A stretch of DNA of 64,000 bases, from assembly GCA_037954665.1 (NCBI GenBank), contig JBBMOL010000116.1, positions 1,888,807 through 1,952,806 of the forward strand. The letters run 5' to 3'. Shown piece by piece: positions 57,258 to 64,000 of the stretch (positions are counted from its first letter, which is position 1; every line of letters begins with the position of its first letter). Origin of the DNA: Laguncularia racemosa (lineage: Eukaryota; Streptophyta; Magnoliopsida; Myrtales; Combretaceae). The notes beneath the pieces were generated by a model. That model was not told where the DNA came from, ran no database searches, and worked only from the letters and a program-made list of their open reading frames with translations. The translations under genes and the position numbers were made by a program.

Positions 57258-58257
57258 TGATATGCTTAAAACCAAGTGAAAGCATATCCAATCAAACAAA
57301 TGGAACCACTCCTAATCAACATTAAAAAATCGGATCAACTTCAACTATGCGTAAACCCTAAAAATTGCTTTTGTAATCCAATTTGTTGGTTAACCAATCT
57401 TAACAGCAAATGATGTTGTGCTCAATGGAATTAAGCGCACCACATAAGATCAAATGAGATTCCAAATCACCAACAACACAAAATATGGGCATAAACTTCT
57501 TACAACAAAGGAACTTCCATGCAATTGAAGAAAGGCAATAAATAAGACAATGTATAGGATACAATTCCACTAAATTGACAACAATATAAGGATGGAAATT
57601 GAACCTACAATTGACGTGAATTATGAACCAAGAACCAATCCTAATCAATTATGAAAAGGAAATCAACTTAGGAATTGATATTACTCACAATTTACTAGGT
57701 TGCAACTCGCCACAATTCCAATGGATTGAAATTGGTAAGAGTTCGTATGAAATCTTAAGACAAACCTTAATCTCTTAAGAAAATTTACAGCAATGGTAAG
57801 TGTATTCTCTCCTTCTCTAAAACCCTACTTAAGTAAGTATTTGTACTTGCTCCCTTTAGGGTTAAGATGACTAAAAAATTACAACTATGCCACTAAAGGG
57901 TGGCCGGTCCTAAAACACAAAATACAACAAAATAAAATGTCCCAAAAGCTTGCAAAATAAATGGTTCAAAGAAAATAACAAACAAATAAAAATAGTCTTC
58001 AATACGCCGGGTCTTCAAGGTCACTAGATATGAGTCCTAATGAGGTTCCCAACTCATTCAAAATTGTAGGTAATTTGGCACCCTGTACAACTGATAAATG
58101 TACTTGTCGGAATGCACAACAATTATATGATGAAAAGGTAGAAATTAAGTTAGCATCTTCCGAATTAGGTTGCCTATGAAGGATTCTCAAAACTAGGTTT
58201 TGTAAGCCCTTAGCTCGAGCCTTAGTGATTGGTCATATGGGAATCTAATTCCTATCA
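57258..58257 (-). repeat. 3' LTR of element K
   Basis: 1000 bp, TGATATGCTTAAAACC...CCTATCA; the first 240 bp match the window-end copy from 63763. TATA inverted repeat at 57833-57850 with one change (GTACTTGC arm). Confidence 0.9.
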
Positions 58258-59639
58258 TCTCCTCGGGCCTCAGGAAGATTTTCCCTCGAATATAATAGGT
58301 CTTTATGCATGTCATCTAGCAAATATGGTGATAAATCTGCAACATTAAAGGTTACTAATACACCATATTCTCCTGGTAGCTCTATTTGGTAGGCATTGTT
58401 GTTGATGCAATTAACAACTTTGAATGGTCTATCTAATCTGGGAGACAACTTTTGTGACTTCTTATATGGAAACCTATCCCTGCTAACGTTAATCTAAACC
58501 AAGTCACTTGGATTATAAATGTAGGTTTTCCTATGCCCGCTTCCCTGAATTTTCTACTGCTCTTGAGTCTTCTGAAGGCATTCGACTGTTTTGTCAAGAA
58601 TCTACTGGATCTGCCTAGCTTGTTCCACTCTATTAAGACTCTCTTCCTTTATCTGGTCTTACTATAAAATCCAATGGAACAGTAGGATTATAGCCATACA
58701 CAACTTTAAAGGGAGACTTACTAGTTAAATTATGAGTGGACTTATTGTAAGCGAACTCAACAATAGGAAGACACAAGTCCCAATAAGTAAGATTCTTGCT
58801 AATCGTTGCTCTGAGTAAGTTGCTAGGAGTACGATTGACAACCTCTATCTGGTCGTCGGTTTGTGGATGGTAGGAGGTACTATACATAAGCTTAGTACCC
58901 AGTCTTCTTTATAGTGTCTTCCAAAAGAAACTAAGAAACTTGGTGTCTCTATCAGACATTATGTTATGTGGAACTCCATGCAATTTGACAATTTCCTGCA
59001 CAAAAATGTTAGCAATAAAAGGGCATTATCTATTTTGTGATAGGGCACAAAATGGGACATTTTACTGAATCTGTTAACAACCACCATGATGGAATCCTTT
59101 CCCCTTTGCGTCTTAGGCAGCCCCAACACAAAATCCATACTGATATCAATCGAGGGTTTGGCAAGAATAGGTAAAGGCATATATTTACCCTATGTACCTT
59201 TCTTTCCTTTAGCCCTTTTGCAAACTTTACATCTTTCTAACACCCTATGGACATCTTTTATCATACCCCTCTAATAAAATTTTTCTCTCAACATAGCTAT
59301 GGTTCTCTTTTCGCCAAAGTGCCCAGATAATCCACCTGCATGTGTTTCCCTCACTAATAGTTCCCTCACAGATCCAGAAGGTAAACATAACTTCTCAGAT
59401 TTATATAAAAACCCCTCAATTATGCAATATCCCTCATACACCTTACCTTTAGAACATTTCTTCACAACCGCTCTAAACTCATCATCATGCACATATTGTT
59501 CCTTTAATAATTTGAAACTCAGTAGTTTCGACTGAAGAGAAGTGATAAGCACATACCTGCTTGACAAAGTGTCAGCAAGCATATTCTGATTACCCTTTTT
59601 GTACTTTATCACATATGCAAAACTTTCCAAAAACTCCAC
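58258..59639 (-). pseudogene. pol: Element K integrase
   Basis: From the right: end of RNase H connection (VEFLESFAYVIKYKKGNQN), integrase zinc region (HAGGLSGHFGEKRT, about 59355; CKVCKRAKG near 59215), catalytic core with Asp in DISMDFVLGLPKTQRGKD (about 59150), SDRDTKF (near 58955) and Glu in QIEVVNR (about 58847). The C-terminal FKVVNCINNNAYQIELPGEY...FNVADLSP (58420-58335) matches chromovirus-type integrases. Stops near 59270 and 58630 interrupt it. Integrase would insert the cDNA; the three catalytic acidic residues are still visible. Confidence 0.83.
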
Positions 59640-62270
59640 CCACTTGGTTTATCGCTTAGACAGATTCTGTTGACCCCTGAAATGCTTCAGTGACTCATGA
59701 TCTATATAGATGATAAATTCTCTTGGGAGAAGATAATGCTGCCATGTCATTAGAGCCCTCACTAAGGAATAAAATTCCTTATCATAAATAGAATAGTTCA
59801 AAGTTGCACCACTCAACTTTTCACTAAAATATGCTATAGGCCTCTTTTCCTGCATTAATATAGCACCAATCCCTATCCTAGAAGCATGACATTTTAACTC
59901 AAAAACTTTGTCAAAATCAGGTAAAGCTAATAATGAAGCATAAGTAAGTTTTTCCTTTACCTCTTCAAAACTCCTTTGGTCCCTTTCACTCTAGACGAAA
60001 GGAACATTTTTCTTAGTCAGTTTTGTGAGAAGATTAATAATGCTACTGAAATTATGGACAAAGCGCCTATAAAAGGATGCTAGTTGATGTGCTTAAAACC
60101 AAGTGAAATCACACGAAACCTAATTGAAAGAACAATTACACAATGGCAATATAACTAGTCCTTCAATTACATAAATCTTTAATTCTTATAAACCAATTTC
60201 AAAACAAGGATGTGATCAAGATTGAATATCCAAGTTTGATAAGCTTTGATACCAAAAGATGATATGCTTAAAAGGGGCTCTAAGCATATGCAAATAAACC
60301 AATTAAACAACTCCTAATCACAAGATCAAAATCGATTCAAATTGGAACAAATTAGCGTGAACCTTAAAATTTGAAGGTGATTCGATTTATGAAAGTCAAT
60401 GAAGATTAAAACCACAATGATGATATTTCTCAAATGAATCAAGAACTTAACTCAACATCTAATGAAATCCCAACCAAAACACATACAAATAAACCATAAA
60501 GTCTTCCTCAACAAAATGGAATTCCATGCAAAACAATATAAGACAAATTGAGGGCAATATAATGATATAAAACCAATCAATTTGATAACACAATATGAAA
60601 GGATTTAGGTATCACAAATGACGCTAAAATCAGAACAATAAGAACCTACCCTAATCAACCCTAGATATTACACACTAGTGATGAAAAGGAAATCAACTTA
60701 GGGAATTGATATAACTCACAATTCACTAGGTTGCAAACTCGCCACAATTCCAATTGGATTGAAATTGATAAGAGTCCTATGAAATCTTAGGAAACCTTAA
60801 TCTCTCACGAAAATGTTCGCTGTGATTTTCAAGTCTATCCCCTCAAAAACTCTGCTTAAGTAAGTATTTATACTTGCTCCCTTTATGGTTAAAATGTCCA
60901 CAAAATTACAACTATGCCACTATAGGGTGGCCGGTCCTAAAAACACCAATTACAACCAAATAAAAATGTCCCAAAAACATACAAAATAAATAGTCCAAAG
61001 AAATAATTACAAGTATAAAAATTAATAATCTTCAAAGAGTCGATGCATCGGGGCAATGTTGATCATAGCAGGCCATTGGATGAGAATTTGATAATGTCCC
61101 TAATTAACTAATAGTGAGATTCATTTGGCATCCCGTGAAGAAATATCATTATACCTGTTAGATTATGATTCAAACATTTATTAGATAAAGAAAACAAGTA
61201 TGAATATAAGTGATTTGGATCATCACCTAAATCAAGTTCCCTATCCATCAAGATCACTGAGAAGATTCCCATCACCAGTCCATGGAAACTCCTTACCTCC
61301 GTGACTGAGGTGGGTGTTGGCCATTCCCTAATTGCCTTCACTTTCTTCTCATCCACTCTGACACTTGAGCTAGATACAATAAAACTAAAAAATGTTACCT
61401 CAGTTTGGTAAAAGGAACTCTTCTAGAGATTCGCAAATAGCTGTTGTGCCTTCAACATTGAAAATACTGCCTGAAGATGCTCCACATGATGTTTTAGGTT
61501 TTTACTGTATATCAGAATATCATCTAAATAAACAACAACAAATTTACTTAGAAACTCCTTCATTACATGATTCATCAATCTCATAAATGTACTAGGAGCA
61601 TTACTTAAGCCGAATGGCATAACCATCCACTCATATAGTCTATAGCGTGTTTTAAAAATGGTTTTCCATTTGTCTCCCTCTCTCATCCGAATTTGGTGAT
61701 ACCTGCTTTTAAGATCCACCTTGGAGAAAACCTGTGCACCATGCAACTCATCTAACATATCATTAAGTCTAGGAATAGGATACCTGTTTTTGATAGTAAT
61801 TTTGTTGATGGCCCTACTATCGATACGCATTCTCCAAGTCTATCCTTCTTAGGATCAAGAAGGGCTAGAATAGCATAAGGACTGAGACTCTCTCTGACAA
61901 ATTCCCGCTCAACCAACTCATCCACTTGATGTTTCAATTCTTTAGCCTCTTCAGGATTCATACGATATGCTAGTCGATTTGGTAATACTGACCCTGGCAC
62001 GAGGTCGATGGCAAGCCCTATTCCTCTCAGAGGTGGTAAACCTATTGGCAAATCATCAGTAAAAAGATCATTGTACTCATTTAATAGCTAAGATACTGTA
62101 GAAGGTAGAGATTGATGTTCTTGCACCCTTAGGGCATATCTTAACTGTACCAGGTATATTGGAGTCTCTTTTGTCATAACTCTCTCCAACTCACCCTGTC
62201 CCATCAACAATACCTTCTTTTCCCTAGATTTATTGGTCTGCACTGGAACCCCTTTTACCTCTGATGGCTT
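59640..62270 (-). pseudogene. pol: Element K reverse transcriptase and RNase H, split by solo LTR S
   Basis: The RT starts near 62050 (LPIGLPPLRGIGLAIDLVPGS, EAKELKHQVDELV) with a frameshift at about 61840. Then 61830-61423 is open with KVDLKSRYHQIRM and active site YLDD (Asp codons 61524-61519). The thumb continues to EVRSFHGL, where S is inserted, and resumes ASFYRRFVHNFSS at 60079. RNase H: RPIAYFSEKLSGATLNYSIYDKEFYSLVRAL (59840-59755), YIDHESLKHF. Stops are few per domain. Confidence 0.85.
60085..61274 (-). repeat. Solo LTR S, TSD CTAGT/CCAGT, with internal PBS relic
   Basis: 1190 bp between CTAGT (60080-60084) and CCAGT (61275-61279); one C-to-T difference. It starts TGATGTGCTTAAAACC and ends TTCCCATCA. 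The internal PBS relic is at 60243-60254 (TGGTATCAAAGC on minus) with a second LTR-like start TGATATGCTTAAAAGGGG at 60261. The RT reading frame of K is restored when S and one TSD are removed. TATA inverted repeat at 60860-60877. Confidence 0.92.
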
Positions 62271-62765
62271 ACTAATCTGTTGTTGAAGTTTTTGAACCTT
62301 TGAAGGTGATATTGAATTCAGAATAATGCGTTTTCCCTCTTTCTAGAATACATATATATTCCTGAAGCCATCATGTAAAACCCTCTTATCATATAACCAA
62401 GGCTTGCCAAGCAATATATGGGATGCACACATAGGTAGAATATCACACTCAATTTCATCATAGTATTTATCCCCTATACTACAAGGTACCCTAGCTCTTT
62501 GGTTCACTTGTAAACTTCCTTGATCACTAAGCTAATGTAATTTATAAGGCTTAGGATGTGGAGTAGTGGCAAGTTTTAGTTTCGATACTAACAATGCTGC
62601 TACCACATTTTTACAACTACCACCATCAACTATGAGGACACATAGGTTTCCTTGTGCCGTACAAGAAGTATGGAATAAATTTTCCCTTTGTTCATCATCC
62701 TTAGTAGTAAAAGTAGTCAATGTTTGACGCAATACATTAGTAGAAAGAAACATTTCACTTGACAT
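62271..62765 (-). pseudogene. pol: Element K protease
   Basis: ATG 62765-62763 (MSSEMFLSTNVL). The active site LIVDGGSCKN is intact (about 62630-62600); a TAG at about 62534 replaces the Trp of LHW; then ASHILLGKPWLYDKRVLHDGF (about 62430-62370) and a Lys/Glu linker to RT. As in element E, the frame begins at MSSE directly upstream of the segment preceding the protease, without gag. Confidence 0.83.
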
Positions 62766-63745
62766 GATTGTGTTTAAATCCAACAACACAATAATATCAC
62801 TACACTCCACGGTTCAAGTAAATAACTAAGTCACAAATGAAGTACACAATCACTTCTAAGTAGTTAAGAATTAAATTCAACCACAAGTGTTTAAGTAATG
62901 AGTTCAATTACTTTCACACTTTAATTGCTTGTTTGAGTTCAAATTCTACTATTCAACTTTCCTTTTCTTGCCTTGGTTTCACATTACTTAAATTCACAAT
63001 ATGCAGCACCTTAACATAAACACAAATTCACAACTTCACACCGCCACACAACTTCCCTTGCTTACGGTCAAAATTTTTCCACCACCACTTACACCACTAA
63101 CAACACTTCTCTAAATAACACACACAATACCACACTACACACACATACACCCTTCACTAAATACATAAAACACAACACCACGCACGCACACCTTCTACTC
63201 ACAGTGCACTTCTCTACTTCTATACAATTTTCCAAACCGCAACTTACAACAAAAGGCAACTCAATTTCAAAATTCAAATGAGTTCACTAATTGCAATCTT
63301 TCTACAAATGGTAAGGAGCCACTTTCAAATTTTAAATGAACACACAATTACTTCCATCACTTAATGTGTATTTTGAAAATCAAATAGTTTCCATATAATC
63401 CACACAATTCAAATTTGAAAAATTGTACACTAAACCCCCTTATGTCCAAAAACAATACAAGCAAAATACACCTCCACTTCTTCACAAAAGAGGTAACTTC
63501 AAGTTCTGAATTTTGAATTCAAAAATATGTTACTACTCCTCTTCTTTTTCACGAAAATTATCAATCAAAAGGAGCTTCAACAAGACCTCAAATTCCACTT
63601 CAACAAGCAGCAAAGTCAACTCCTCAATCAAGACAATTACATAACTTCAATTCACAACATACAATTGCGGATCACAAATTGAAGAGCCCTAATTGAACAT
63701 GAAGATCAAGAAATCAGCCAAAACTACTCCCTTCTCTAAACTTAA
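62766..63745 (-). other. Leader of element K
   Basis: About 1 kb, CAA/CAC-rich, with a CACACA-rich stretch at 63110-63190. No gag-like coding found on either strand. Confidence 0.7.
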
Positions 63746-63757
63746 GCTTTGATACCA
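63746..63757 (-). promoter_or_regulatory. PBS of element K
   Basis: The minus strand reads TGGTATCAAAGC, one base from the tRNA-iMet PBS, five bases from the 5' LTR. Confidence 0.88.
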
Positions 63758-63762
63758 AAAGA

Positions 63763-64000
63763 TGATATGCTTAAAAGCAAGTGAAAGCATATGCAATCAA
63801 ACAAATGGAACAACTCCTAATCAACATCCAAGAATCGGATCAACTTCAATTATGCTTAAACCCTAAAAATTGCTTTTGTAATCCAATTTGTTAGTTAATC
63901 AATCTTAACACCAAATGATGCTGTGCTCAATGGAATTAAGCACACCACATAAGATCAAATGAGATTCCAAATCACCGACAACACAAAATATGGGCATGAA
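63763..64000 (-). repeat. 5' LTR of element K (start only)
   Basis: TGATATGCTTAAAAGC... matches 57258-57495 with scattered substitutions; continues past the window. Confidence 0.9.

Larger units (their letters stand above)
57258..64000 (-). mobile_element. Element K: gag-less Ty3/gypsy element with protease-RT-RNase H-integrase, runs off window
   Basis: 3' LTR 57258-58257, pol region 58258-62765 (with solo LTR S), leader, PBS 63746-63757, and the beginning of the 5' LTR from 63763. All pol domains are recognisable but decayed. No gag or zinc knuckle lies between leader and protease. Left flank GATCT (57253-57257); the right TSD partner is outside. Confidence 0.9.

Overview
The window is plant repeat-rich heterochromatin. 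The evidence is plant-lineage Ty3/gypsy retrotransposons (Athila-type with a tRNA-Asp primer site, Tekay/Del-type, and chromovirus-like families with tRNA-iMet primer sites), an endogenous caulimovirid, and decay of Gln and Arg codons to stops as expected from cytosine methylation. A seed plant, probably a dicot, is inferred; I cannot name the species. I found no cellular protein gene, tRNA gene, rRNA gene or CRISPR array. All boundaries were read by eye from terminal TG/CA dinucleotides, primer-binding sites (PBS), polypurine tracts (PPT) and target-site duplications (TSD).

Layout. (1) 1-13687: an Athila element on the minus strand, whose 3' half lies left of the window. It is interrupted by element A (minus, 1-4341), element B (plus, 5673-8371) and solo LTR C (10694-12889, TSD AGAAC, carrying a tRNA-like A/B-box segment). 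(2) 13688-17860: a degraded endogenous pararetrovirus (protease, RT, RNase H, a 3' coding region, a 75-bp duplication, a promoter-like region) ending in a TA-rich tract. (3) 18846-20735: a Tekay-like LTR with two tandem arrays. (4) 20736-31458: element D (plus) as LTR-internal-LTR-internal, with element E (21358-25698, TSD TGTAA) nested in its first LTR. (5) 31459-33840: LTR-like remnants. (6) 33841-44798: element J (plus, TSD GTTAT), with element F (34627-41354, TSD CCATT/TCATT) in its 5' LTR and a solo LTR (37742-38966, TSD CACTC) inside F. (7) About 45490-57257: a Tekay/Del element I (minus), interrupted in RNase H by solo LTR H (TSD TAAGT), itself interrupted by complete element G (49506-54848, TSD TTTAA). 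(8) 57258-64000: element K (minus), which cuts I, with solo LTR S (60085-61274, TSD CTAGT/CCAGT) in its RT region; K runs off the window.

How the parts relate. A, D, F, J and B kept gag and/or protease but lost RT-RNase H-integrase. E and K have no gag; K keeps protease, RT, RNase H and integrase. The families share the tRNA-iMet PBS and a promoter module with the TATA box inside an inverted repeat. This looks like a community of defective elements whose parts could have complemented each other in trans. Other unusual points are LTRs with a fossil PBS inside them, and a complete-looking element (G) whose RT is fused in frame to integrase by an internal deletion.
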